From: CAZIVP01 sp964542915
GTDB taxonomy: Bacteria; Calditrichota; Calditrichia; Calditrichales; Calditrichaceae
DNA length: 64,000 nucleotides
NCBI GenBank assembly: GCA_964542915.1
Contig: CAZIVP010000001.1
Location: forward strand, 1 to 64,000
Direction: 5' to 3'
Part shown: one piece after another, positions 26,216-33,957 of the stretch
How the letters are laid out: every line of letters begins with the position of its first letter
Numbering within the stretch: the stretch's first letter is position 1
Translations under genes and position numbers: made by a program
The notes under the pieces: generated by a model
The model's input: the letters and a program-made list of their open reading frames with translations, nothing else
Told to the model about the DNA's origin: nothing
Databases searched by the model: none

Positions 26216-27433
26216 ATGATCGATCTTGACAAGATACGCAATGATTTTCCCATACTGAAGAAAACGATTTACGGGAAATCGCTGGTTTATCTTGATAATG
26301 CCGCTTCCACCCAAAAACCTAAAAAGGTTTTGGATAGCATATCGGAATTTTATTGCAATCAATACAGCAACATCCATCGTGGTGTGCATTATCTCAGCGA
26401 AGAGGCGAGCGCCGTTTATGCGGATGCCAGAGAAACGGTACGAGGCTTCATAAATGCGAACAAGGCTTCGGAGATCGTTTTTACACAGGGTACTACCGAT
26501 GCAATCAATCTCATAGCCAGTTCATTCGGCGAGACCTTTATTCACAAGGGGGACGAGATCATTATATCCGAGATGGAACACCATTCCAATCTGGTGCCCT
26601 GGCAGATGCTCTGTGAAAAGAAAAATGCCAACCTTAAAGTCATCCCCGTTGACGACAACGGCGTGTTGGTGCCGGATAAGCTCAAGTCCCTTATTACCGA
26701 TAAGACCAAACTTATCGCCATAACATATGTATCGAATGTTCTGGGCGTCATCAATCCCGTTGAATCGATCGTTGAACTGGCGCACCAACATGACGTGCCC
26801 GTGCTGGTTGACGGTGCACAAGCCATACAACACCTGCCAGTCGACGTTCAAAAGCTGGATTGCGATTTCTTTGCCTTTTCCGGCCATAAAATGTACGCCG
26901 GAACGGGCGTAGGGGTTTTATACGGCAAAATAAATTGGCTGGAATCTTTACCGCCTTACCGATACGGCGGGGGTATGATTTCCAGCGTTAGCCTAAAAAA
27001 AACCGGCTTTCTGGAGCCGCCTTTTAAATTTGAAGCAGGTACGGGCAACATTGCCGGCGTTGTCGGACTCAAAAGTGCGATCGCATATATTGAATCAATT
27101 AATTTGAAAGAAATTGAAGCAAAAGAGAAGGAGGTTTATGATTATGCCCTGGAGCGGTTACGACAGGCTCCGGGCGTAACGGTTTATGGCGATGATGACC
27201 AAATGTGCGGCGCCATCTCATTTAATCTGGAGGATATCCATCATTATGATGCGGGCGCGATACTCGATAAAACGGGCGTTGCGGTCCGCACCGGAAAACA
27301 TTGCGCCGAACCGTTGATAGAGCGCCTTGGCCTGAACGGAACGATACGGGCGAGTTTTGCCGTTTATAATACGAAAAGCGATGTTGACCGTCTAATTTCA
27401 GGGATTGAAAAAGTTCAACGTATATTGGATTGA
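26216..27433 (+). CDS. sufS: SufS-type cysteine desulfurase
   Basis: A 405-residue group II cysteine desulfurase. PLP lysine in FSGHKMYAGTG, catalytic Cys in VRTGKHCAEPL, and the amino-terminal YLDNAASTQKP block are all present. It takes sulfur from cysteine as a persulfide and hands it to SufE, encoded next and overlapping by context (2 bases apart). No SufB, C or D scaffold gene is nearby, so in this operon the desulfurase most likely supplies persulfide to EanB rather than only building Fe-S clusters. That partner choice is inference. It starts 12 bases after eanA. Confidence 0.93.
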   Translation: MIDLDKIRNDFPILKKTIYGKSLVYLDNAASTQKPKKVLDSISEFYCNQYSNIHRGVHYLSEEASAVYADARETVRGFINANKASEIVFTQGTTDAINLIASSFGETFIHKGDEIIISEMEHHSNLVPWQMLCEKKNANLKVIPVDDNGVLVPDKLKSLITDKTKLIAITYVSNVLGVINPVESIVELAHQHDVPVLVDGAQAIQHLPVDVQKLDCDFFAFSGHKMYAGTGVGVLYGKINWLESLPPYRYGGGMISSVSLKKTGFLEPPFKFEAGTGNIAGVVGLKSAIAYIESINLKEIEAKEKEVYDYALERLRQAPGVTVYGDDDQMCGAISFNLEDIHHYDAGAILDKTGVAVRTGKHCAEPLIERLGLNGTIRASFAVYNTKSDVDRLISGIEKVQRILD

Positions 27434-27435
27434 TT

Positions 27436-27852
27436 ATGAATATATATGAAATACAGGAAACAATTATCGAAGAATTTTCGGGATTGGATGACTGGCTCGA
27501 TAAATACGAATACCTGATAAAAATGGGCAAGACAATGGATCATAGCGATGAAAATCTGCGGAGCGATCAATACCTGATCCCCGGATGCCAGTCCAATCTC
27601 TGGTTGAAAGCGGAATTAAAAGACGATAAATTGGTAATCGAAGCCGATAGCGAGGCTTCGATTACCAGGGGTATTATCGCTTTGGTTCTCCGGGTACTCA
27701 ACCATCAGAAGCCCGAGGATATTTTAAATGCGGATTTGTATTTCATCGATCGCATCGGTTTGCGTTCCAACCTTTCGCCCTCCCGATCCGATGGCTTATC
27801 ATCCCTAATTAAAGCGATTAAGGAGCGGGCCGAGTCCGTACACGTTTCTTAG
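27436..27852 (+). CDS. sufE: SufE-like sulfur acceptor protein
   Basis: A 138-residue SufE family protein. The sulfur-accepting cysteine lies in YLIPGCQSNLWL, and the flanking helices EEFSGLDDWLDKYEYLI and the GIIALVLRVLNHQKPEDIL stretch are typical. The ATG at 27436, two bases after the sufS stop, is a better start than the TTG at 27430. It stimulates SufS and carries the persulfide onward. It is the last gene of the ean-suf operon and converges with the jelly-roll gene on the other strand, 81 bases away. Confidence 0.93.
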   Translation: MNIYEIQETIIEEFSGLDDWLDKYEYLIKMGKTMDHSDENLRSDQYLIPGCQSNLWLKAELKDDKLVIEADSEASITRGIIALVLRVLNHQKPEDILNADLYFIDRIGLRSNLSPSRSDGLSSLIKAIKERAESVHVS

Positions 27853-27933
27853 CGAGGCGTACTTCGTTGTAATCTCCAATATTGATGTTTCTGCCCGTTC
27901 TGTATCCCAAAAGCTTATCTAAGACATCGCTAC

Positions 27934-29034
27934 TTATTTCTCGCCGCCTAAAATGGTTCGGAGCCACTCCCAAATCGGATCCGGTTTCTCCTCCCTTTGG
28001 GCCCACTGTTTAAAAGATGCGTAGTCAATGATGCCTACCGGACCCTCGTAAATACCGCCGTGCATAAAACCGTCGTAAACACGTACCGTCAAAATATTTT
28101 GCCCTGAATAACGGATCAATCCTTTGGGAATACGATAGCCGCGATACTGTAGATAGTAGTTGTCCAAATCGATGTCATCGGTATCCCCGGTTATACGCCC
28201 CGTACTTCCGATTCGCTCTCCGTTTAAGTAAGCTTCATCCACATCATCGATGCGTCCGAGCAGCAATACAAGCTGCTGACTTTTGAATGATTCATTGATT
28301 CGGAACGAGGTCCGGTACCAGGCGAAGCCGTCGTAGTCCCGGAACCCCTGCGTTTCCCAGACGGAGGGTACCTGAATCGATTTCCATTCTTTATGAGGGT
28401 TATGGGGTTCGTCGCCGGTTTTAAATTGCCATTGTCCGGCCAGTGAAATCTTTGGCCGGGGTACATTCATTTTACGATACAGCCCCATTTGCCCCCGTAT
28501 CAGACCGCCCTCTTTAAAATCATCGTAAACGCGTACGGCGATGACGTTTTCGCCGTTGAACTCGAGGTAATCGGGCGGTATGTAATAGCGGCGTTCGATA
28601 TGGAAGGCCGTCTCAAAGTTCGGCGGGAACCGACCGCTGAAGCCGACAAAGTGTCCGTTGATATACACTTCATCTGCATCATCGATAATACCGAGTCGCA
28701 GGTAGAGATGATCACGGGCGCCCAAATCGGCAGGCAAAGAGAAGGTTTTGCGGTACCAGGCGAAGCCGTCATAACCGGGATAGCCCTCATTCTCCCAGTT
28801 CGATGGCACAAACATGCGTTCCCAATTACGATCATCGAAGGAAGGTTTGGCCCGGCTGCTATCGTCGCCGATGGCAAATTGCCAGTGTCCGCGCAAATCG
28901 ATGATACGCTGCCAGTTTTCTTGACTAAAAAGTGAGACGGGTAAACATAAATAGAGCAGTGCGATGAAAAAGCCAAGTTTCCATCCAAGCCGATCGAATT
29001 GAATTCCGTTGAAAACGGTAATGATGCGATTCAT
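27934..29034 (-). CDS. Secreted tandem jelly-roll (GH2 sugar-binding-like) protein
   Basis: About 366 residues. After a hydrophobic export signal (FFIALLYLCLPVSLFSQ) come two repeats of the glycoside hydrolase family 2 N-terminal beta-sandwich. Matching blocks are VPSNWENEGYPGYDGFAWYR and VPSVWETQGFRDYDGFAWYR, then IDDADEVYINGHFVG and IDDVDEAYLNGERIG, and VRVYDDFKEGG and VRVYDGFMHGG. No TIM-barrel catalytic domain is present, so it is probably a binding or structural protein at the cell surface and not a glycosidase. The start is uncertain: 29058 and 29034 are both possible and 29034 places the signal peptide better. It is convergent with sufE and upstream of a two-component system on the same strand. 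Confidence 0.75.
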   Translation of the reverse strand: MNRIITVFNGIQFDRLGWKLGFFIALLYLCLPVSLFSQENWQRIIDLRGHWQFAIGDDSSRAKPSFDDRNWERMFVPSNWENEGYPGYDGFAWYRKTFSLPADLGARDHLYLRLGIIDDADEVYINGHFVGFSGRFPPNFETAFHIERRYYIPPDYLEFNGENVIAVRVYDDFKEGGLIRGQMGLYRKMNVPRPKISLAGQWQFKTGDEPHNPHKEWKSIQVPSVWETQGFRDYDGFAWYRTSFRINESFKSQQLVLLLGRIDDVDEAYLNGERIGSTGRITGDTDDIDLDNYYLQYRGYRIPKGLIRYSGQNILTVRVYDGFMHGGIYEGPVGIIDYASFKQWAQREEKPDPIWEWLRTILGGEK

Positions 29035-29142
29035 GATTTGTTTCCAAAATTCATACACAACAATATAAATGTTCGCATCCGACGATGCGTAAGCGGTGCG
29101 TCAATCATTGTAAAAAAATGTCATCAAAACAGCATTTGTATG

Positions 29143-29826
29143 TTAAACGATAAACTTGTAGCCGATACCGTGTACCGTAATTATATTAAAGGGATGAGCG
29201 GGGTTTTCTTCGATTTTCTGTCGTAGTTTCAAAATGAAATTATCCACCGTTCGCGAGGTGATTTCAGCGTTATATCCCCACACATCGCTCAGCAATTGAT
29301 CACGGCTCACCGTTTCGTTACGATGTTCTAAAAAATATTTGAGAATTTCATATTCCTTATGGCTGAGGTGGACGGGCTGGTTGTCCTCGAAGGCCTGATA
29401 AGTGGAAAAATCGACTGTGAGTTTGCCAATCGAAACGTTTTGGAGATGATCCTCTTTTATACGGGGCGACCGCCGTAACAAAGCCTTGATCCGTGCCAGT
29501 AGTTCACGTAAACTGAAGGGTTTGGTTACGTAGTCGTCCGCGCCAAATTCCAGTCCACGGACTTTGTCGATCTCTTCGCCTTTAGCCGTTAGCATCAGAA
29601 TCGGCGTATTGATGCCTTTGCTGCGGATAGCTTTACAAACCTCGAAGCCGGATTGTTTCGGCAACATAACATCCAGAACGATAAGATCATAAAATGCTTC
29701 CGAAGCTTTTTCTAATGCAGCTTCGCCGTCAGCCGCTTCATCTACCACATAACCTTCGAACTCCAGATTATCTTTTAATCCAAACCGCATTTGGATTTCG
29801 TCTTCAACGACCAGTATACGTTTCAT
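29143..29826 (-). CDS. OmpR/PhoB-family response regulator
   Basis: A 227-residue response regulator: receiver domain (residues about 1-120) with phosphoacceptor Asp in LIVLDVMLPK and the conserved Lys in YVTKPFS, then a winged-helix DNA-binding domain (SHKEYEILKYFLEHRNETVSR, RTVDNFILKLRQKIEENP, VHGIGYKFI). The ATG at 29826 is used; the frame reaches two codons further. The histidine kinase gene lies 84 bases upstream on the same strand, so they form a two-component pair. Targets cannot be told, though the jelly-roll gene lies immediately downstream on the same strand. Confidence 0.95.
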   Translation of the reverse strand: MKRILVVEDEIQMRFGLKDNLEFEGYVVDEAADGEAALEKASEAFYDLIVLDVMLPKQSGFEVCKAIRSKGINTPILMLTAKGEEIDKVRGLEFGADDYVTKPFSLRELLARIKALLRRSPRIKEDHLQNVSIGKLTVDFSTYQAFEDNQPVHLSHKEYEILKYFLEHRNETVSRDQLLSDVWGYNAEITSRTVDNFILKLRQKIEENPAHPFNIITVHGIGYKFIV

Positions 29827-29910
29827 TATCATGCCTCATATCATTTAGCGATTCGCTTCAACCTTGGTTTAAATTCCAGATTTCCGATAATTCAGCCCTT
29901 AAACCGTGTG

Positions 29911-31446
29911 TTATCGCGCCGGCGCCGCCGGAAATTCTATTCTGAATGTACTGCCTTCGCCCGGGTTGCTGGTAACGTTTACTGTGCCATTATGGGCTTT
30001 TACGATGTGATGTACCAAGGTTAGCCCAAGTCCGCTGCCTTTACTCTGATGTACTTCTCCTGATGAAACCCGGTAAAATTTATCGAATATCTTTTTACGG
30101 TCTTTTGCGGATATGCCGATACCGCTATCTTCAACTTCAACCCAGGCCTTTCCATCGGAAGCGCCGGTTCGTATGGTTACCAGCTTCTTATCCGGGCTAT
30201 ATTTGATGGCGTTATCAAGCAGATTCATAACCGCTTCGGTAATGGCATCGCGATCGCCGGTCATTTTGATACCGGCGGCCGTTTTCTTCCGCACTTCAAA
30301 ACCTTCATTGCTCAGGTGAAATTGAAATACCGATAAAACGTTTTCCACCACTTCATTTAAATCGACGGTTTCCTTTTGAAAGGAGCGCTGTCCCGACTCC
30401 ATCTTGCGAAAATCAAGTATATTATTGATAAGCATGGTAAGCCGTTCGCTCTCTTTTTCGATGATTCGATAATATTGATTGCGCTTTTCTTGCGAAGGTG
30501 CGCGATTGAGTGAAAGGGTTTCGGCGTACATGCGAATGAGGGCGAGGGGCGTCCGGAGCTCGTGCGATACATTCGAGACGAAGTCGGTTTTCATGCGCGC
30601 CAGTTTGATTTCCTGTCGGATGGTACGATACAGAAAAAATACGCCCAGTAACAAGATGACATCAAGAAAAACAATTAAAAGAAGATTTTCCCGGAAACGT
30701 TGTTGCAATACAGCTTTGATGGATTCACCGCTCAAACCGATTGCCATTTCATAGGCAGGGAATAACCATAGTTGACGACTAATTTCAGCTTCTTCCGGTT
30801 TGAATGGCACAGTCGATTCGACGGGCCGATCGCTATTTTTGCGAAAAATGGCTAATTTAAAATCTTCACCGGCAAGTTCCTGCAGCTTATAGTACAAAAC
30901 CTCCTGGATAAACTGTTGCGGATCGATAGGCATACCGATGATCTGGCTGCCGACCGGTTTTAGACCGCCCACAAAGAACAGCACCGGATGGGGCGCCCCC
31001 TTCGTCTCTATTTGTAAAGCTTCCAGTTGAGTGTATCCGCGTTTCTTACTTTGAATCATTTTAGCGATCAAGGAGCTATTCTGTTCAAAAACGTCCGGGA
31101 GTACCGATGTATTGATCGGCATGGTTTGCGCGTTGCCGATGACTTGCGGATTGAAGCCCGAGCTGTCCGTATTTATGATACCGGATATCAAGGGTTCATT
31201 TTGCACTTGTTTCCCCACATTGGATCGGTCGGTATTGATCAAAGATTCCATCCGGTTGGCCAAATTGGCGGCATAATCCCAGGCATACTGGTTAACGGAA
31301 AACAGTACGACTTCCAATTGCCTTTCATATATGGCTTCCATCAGGGCTTCGGAACGGTTTAGAGAATGGAGCTCATAAGCCGTAAAAAATACCGCCGGTA
31401 AAATAAGAAGTATAACAATGAGGATAACAATCTTTCTAGACGACAA
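29911..31446 (-). CDS. PhoR-like sensor histidine kinase
   Basis: A 511-residue membrane kinase. A transmembrane helix at residues about 5-25 and a second near 265-285 (LLLIVFLDVILLLGVFFLY) enclose a periplasmic sensor region of about 235 residues without a recognised fold. There is no HAMP domain. The cytoplasmic part has HisKA (FVSNVSHELRTPLALIRM) and HATPase (NLLDNAIKYSPDKKL, VEDSGIGIS, GSGLGLTLV). It is the partner of the response regulator that follows. The ligand is unknown. Confidence 0.93.
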   Translation of the reverse strand: MSSRKIVILIVILLILPAVFFTAYELHSLNRSEALMEAIYERQLEVVLFSVNQYAWDYAANLANRMESLINTDRSNVGKQVQNEPLISGIINTDSSGFNPQVIGNAQTMPINTSVLPDVFEQNSSLIAKMIQSKKRGYTQLEALQIETKGAPHPVLFFVGGLKPVGSQIIGMPIDPQQFIQEVLYYKLQELAGEDFKLAIFRKNSDRPVESTVPFKPEEAEISRQLWLFPAYEMAIGLSGESIKAVLQQRFRENLLLIVFLDVILLLGVFFLYRTIRQEIKLARMKTDFVSNVSHELRTPLALIRMYAETLSLNRAPSQEKRNQYYRIIEKESERLTMLINNILDFRKMESGQRSFQKETVDLNEVVENVLSVFQFHLSNEGFEVRKKTAAGIKMTGDRDAITEAVMNLLDNAIKYSPDKKLVTIRTGASDGKAWVEVEDSGIGISAKDRKKIFDKFYRVSSGEVHQSKGSGLGLTLVHHIVKAHNGTVNVTSNPGEGSTFRIEFPAAPAR

Positions 31447-31631
31447 TTTCTCTCTCTTCCGATTGAATTTCGTTTCAAATATAATTCATTAAGTATGCAC
31501 AATAAAGTGTATTCCGTTGACGTATTTTGGCATTCGAAGTATGGATGGAAGTCAAATGTTTTGTAAATTTTTGTTGTGGAGATGAATAAAACATTGAAAG
31601 CAGGTATAGCTATGGCGGCGGGAATGTAGAA

Positions 31632-31670
31632 ATAAAAAAAGCCTTCCAGGTATGCACACCGAAAGGCTTA
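31632..31670 (-). terminator. Rho-independent terminator of the EGKCG gene
   Basis: Stem aagcctt (31639-31645) pairs with aaggctt (31663-31669); read on the minus strand it is followed by a run of seven T. It lies just past the stop of the Cys-rich gene at 31692. Confidence 0.8.
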
Positions 31671-31691
31671 AAGCTTACAAGGTTTAGCGGG

Positions 31692-32129
31692 TTATTTACC
31701 GTCGCCGCACTTGCCTTCGCCGCATTTGGATTCCGAAGTTTTCTCTTTTGCTTCTTTCTTACCTTCGGTTTTCTTTACATCGGTTTTGCCTTCACCACAT
31801 TTACCTTCACCGCACTTGTGCTCAGCTTCTTTTGCTTCTTTGACGTGGGTTTTTGCACTATCCGCTTTACCTTCACCACATTTGCCTTCGCCGCATTTAC
31901 CTTCACCACATTTGGCTTCGGCCTTTTCTTCTTTGCCTTCGCTGCTTTTTACATCCTTTGTTTTGGATTCGCCTGCGCATTTCAGTGCATAGGTTTCTTT
32001 ATCCGAAAACTTTGAAAACGAATAGGCTTGTTGCGGGGCACTTGCCAACATAATAAAAGAAAGGATAATAGCAACGGATGCCGTTTTAGCCAATTTGTCT
32101 GCCCATTTTACAAATAATGGATTATTCAT
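31692..32129 (-). CDS. EGKCG-repeat secreted peptide (HvfA/bufferin-like precursor)
   Basis: A 145-residue protein with an N-terminal signal (SVAIILSFIMLASAPQQAYS) and a low-complexity Lys/Glu-rich tail holding about seven CGEGK or CGDGK units in three groups. The ATG at 32129 has AGGAGGAG right before it. EGKCG repeats are the mark of HvfA and related exported peptides whose cysteines are modified (oxazolone/thioamide or thiooxazole) by DUF692-family enzymes to bind copper. No DUF692 or partner gene lies nearby, so it would need a maturase elsewhere, or it acts unmodified as a metal-binding protein. Expressed alone with its own terminator. Direct: motif; inferred: modification and copper binding. 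Confidence 0.7.
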   Translation of the reverse strand: MNNPLFVKWADKLAKTASVAIILSFIMLASAPQQAYSFSKFSDKETYALKCAGESKTKDVKSSEGKEEKAEAKCGEGKCGEGKCGEGKADSAKTHVKEAKEAEHKCGEGKCGEGKTDVKKTEGKKEAKEKTSESKCGEGKCGDGK

Positions 32130-32367
32130 GATTCTCCTCCTCATTAGGATTTGTGTTTTACCGGTTAATAAGATAATTTTTGTTTTGTAATTGTTCGTGG
32201 GGTAACAAATGCCTCCAATTTAAAATTCCCGGCCTGAATATTGTTATGGTCTAATAACGTGATTGACGGTTAAATTATTTTCACATTTTATTAACATTTT
32301 CGTCATTTGTTTTTACATCGCTCATATTATTTATTGGCATAGACGAAACGACGGATATATCCTTACA

Positions 32368-33195
32368 ATGAATTTAAAAAAGTTCGGCAATCGTTTTATC
32401 TGGCTATTATGCCTCCTATTGCTATTAACCTGCGGGCAACAAAAGCAAAAAGATAGGGGGAAAACGGAAAACATGGCTTTATCCGGCGCCAGTAGGGACA
32501 GCATAAGGCTTTTTCATCTTAGCGCCGACTTATCGATACCGATTTCCGGATTGTTGGATGCCTGGCAAATAAAATCCATAAACATGTCAAAGAAAAGCCA
32601 ATTAATATCATTACTCAATAATGAAGGAGAGGCCATCGAAAAAAATCAGTTGCTTGCCAGTGTTTTATTTGTGGATTCCGATCAAGAATATACGCCATTG
32701 AATATACGGGCTCCTTTTAACGGCATACTTGCGGATGTGTATTATGAAGTCGGCGATTCCATCCCGCCTTCAAAGGACATTTTGAGAATAAAAAATTTCA
32801 AGTTTTTGAAACTGCAATGCATCTTAAATTCTCCGCAATTTAAGTACGTTCGTAAAAATCAGGAAGCAATCATATTCACGAACGAGTATGAAGATACACT
32901 TGATGGTTTTGTGGATCACTTAAATGTATCTGCAAGAGAAGTACATTTACTGGTACCAGAACCTGATTCAAAGTATTTCAAACCTTTAAGGGCCAGCGGT
33001 TGGATCCATTGCGGGAACGTTCGTGGTGATTTTATCCGAAAGGAACATTTCGCTTCCGGCAATACCGTTACCATTCAAACCGAAGAGAATATTTCGGTTG
33101 AAATTAGCAAAGTGGGCGAATCCGATTCGCTTTGTATGATTTATCCGGCCTTACCCGACCAGCAAACGGTGTGGATAAAAAAAGAAAAATCTTGA
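32368..33195 (+). CDS. Lipoprotein with membrane-fusion/HlyD-like hairpin domain
   Basis: About 275 residues from the ATG at 32368; the frame is open back to 32263 but the later start gives a clean lipoprotein signal (FIWLLCLLLLLTCGQQ, lipid-attachment Cys). The body resembles efflux-pump adaptor proteins: a lipoyl-like half-hairpin (EGEAIEKNQLLASVLFVDS and IRAPFNGILADVYYEVGDSI) and a beta-barrel-like stretch after it. Family assignment is by pattern only. No inner-membrane pump gene is adjacent. It is followed 59 bases later by the FnIII-like gene. Confidence 0.6.
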   Translation: MNLKKFGNRFIWLLCLLLLLTCGQQKQKDRGKTENMALSGASRDSIRLFHLSADLSIPISGLLDAWQIKSINMSKKSQLISLLNNEGEAIEKNQLLASVLFVDSDQEYTPLNIRAPFNGILADVYYEVGDSIPPSKDILRIKNFKFLKLQCILNSPQFKYVRKNQEAIIFTNEYEDTLDGFVDHLNVSAREVHLLVPEPDSKYFKPLRASGWIHCGNVRGDFIRKEHFASGNTVTIQTEENISVEISKVGESDSLCMIYPALPDQQTVWIKKEKS

Positions 33196-33254
33196 CTTGT
33201 AGAAATATCATTATATATTTACAGTGATAAACGAATCGCAAAAGGTACATTTGC

Positions 33255-33650
33255 ATGAGACGCGTCTTTGTCGCCATTCTTATATTAAGTTTTGCTGCCT
33301 CTGCTTATGCCATAGCTGTATTTTCAGAAGTTAACGCCGATCCTGATACCGATAAAGTAACCATTAGCTGGATGACCCAATCAGAAACCGGTGTAAAATA
33401 TTTCAAAATTTTACGCAGTAATGATGATAAAACATACATCAGTCTTGAACGGGTTAATCCGGAAGGCCCCGGAACGCGATATGAATATGTTGATGAAAAT
33501 GTTATGTTTGAAGAAATTTCAGTCGTCTTTTATAAAATTCGAGCCATTGATCAAAACGGGCAAAAGATTGACGAATCCTCATTGATCGTGCATCCGCAGA
33601 TATCGGGTATGTTTCGAACATGGGGGGCTATCAAAGCCATGTTTCGTTGA
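33255..33650 (+). CDS. Small secreted fibronectin-type-III-like protein
   Basis: A 131-residue protein with a signal peptide (VFVAILILSFAASAYA) and a single FnIII/Ig-like sandwich: NADPDTDKVTISWMTQSETG, YFKILRSNDDKTY, VFYKIRAIDQNGQ. It ends in ISGMFRTWGAIKAMFR, an ending that looks like a conserved tail, possibly a sorting or anchoring signal. A strong terminator follows at 33680. Function unknown. Confidence 0.7.
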   Translation: MRRVFVAILILSFAASAYAIAVFSEVNADPDTDKVTISWMTQSETGVKYFKILRSNDDKTYISLERVNPEGPGTRYEYVDENVMFEEISVVFYKIRAIDQNGQKIDESSLIVHPQISGMFRTWGAIKAMFR

Positions 33651-33679
33651 TCGTTCTGAATGAAATTAAATATTTTCTG

Positions 33680-33718
33680 AATCCCTTTCCGTTTGTTTTT
33701 CGGAAAGGGATTTTTTTT
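33680..33718 (+). terminator. Strong rho-independent terminator
   Basis: A 12-base perfect stem, aatccctttccg (33680-33691) with cggaaagggatt (33701-33712), is followed by a T run. It ends transcription of the FnIII-like gene and separates it from glcD. Confidence 0.92.
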
Positions 33719-33850
33719 GTATAATTACGGGAAATCAAAAAATCAAGCAATCATAAAATTCAAGGATATAGCCTTGATATGGTCGACTTCAAAAAAATAG
33801 CCTTAAAAAATGTTAACATTTCAATTGAAAAATTTGGCATCCACGTTAGG

Positions 33851-33918
33851 GGCGAGTCGACGCGCTTAATGGGAGGGATGATGATTGGTCGATCTTTTTG
33901 AACCGACTCGCCAATCAT
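33851..33918 (+). promoter_or_regulatory. Competing-hairpin leader upstream of glcD
   Basis: Two perfect inverted repeats share bases: ggcgagtcg (33851-33859) pairs with cgactcgcc (33904-33912), and atgattgg (33881-33888) pairs with ccaatcat (33911-33918). Both 3' arms use positions 33911-33912, so full stems cannot form together. The element ends 39 bases before the glcD start. It could be an mRNA leader switch or overlapping operators. No known riboswitch class is recognised. Confidence 0.45.
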
Positions 33919-33957
33919 GAATGACAATCTTAGTATTTAAATATAGAGGTTTTTGCG

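Noticed and set aside
31740..31930. Short tandem repeats that might be a CRISPR or minisatellite
   Set aside because: They are in-frame codon repeats for CGEGK within a gene, irregularly spaced and without unique spacers.
31711..31992. Plus-strand ORF rich in SPHLPSPHL repeats
   Set aside because: It is the antisense reading of the EGKCG repeats; the minus-strand gene has a strong ribosome binding site, signal peptide and terminator.
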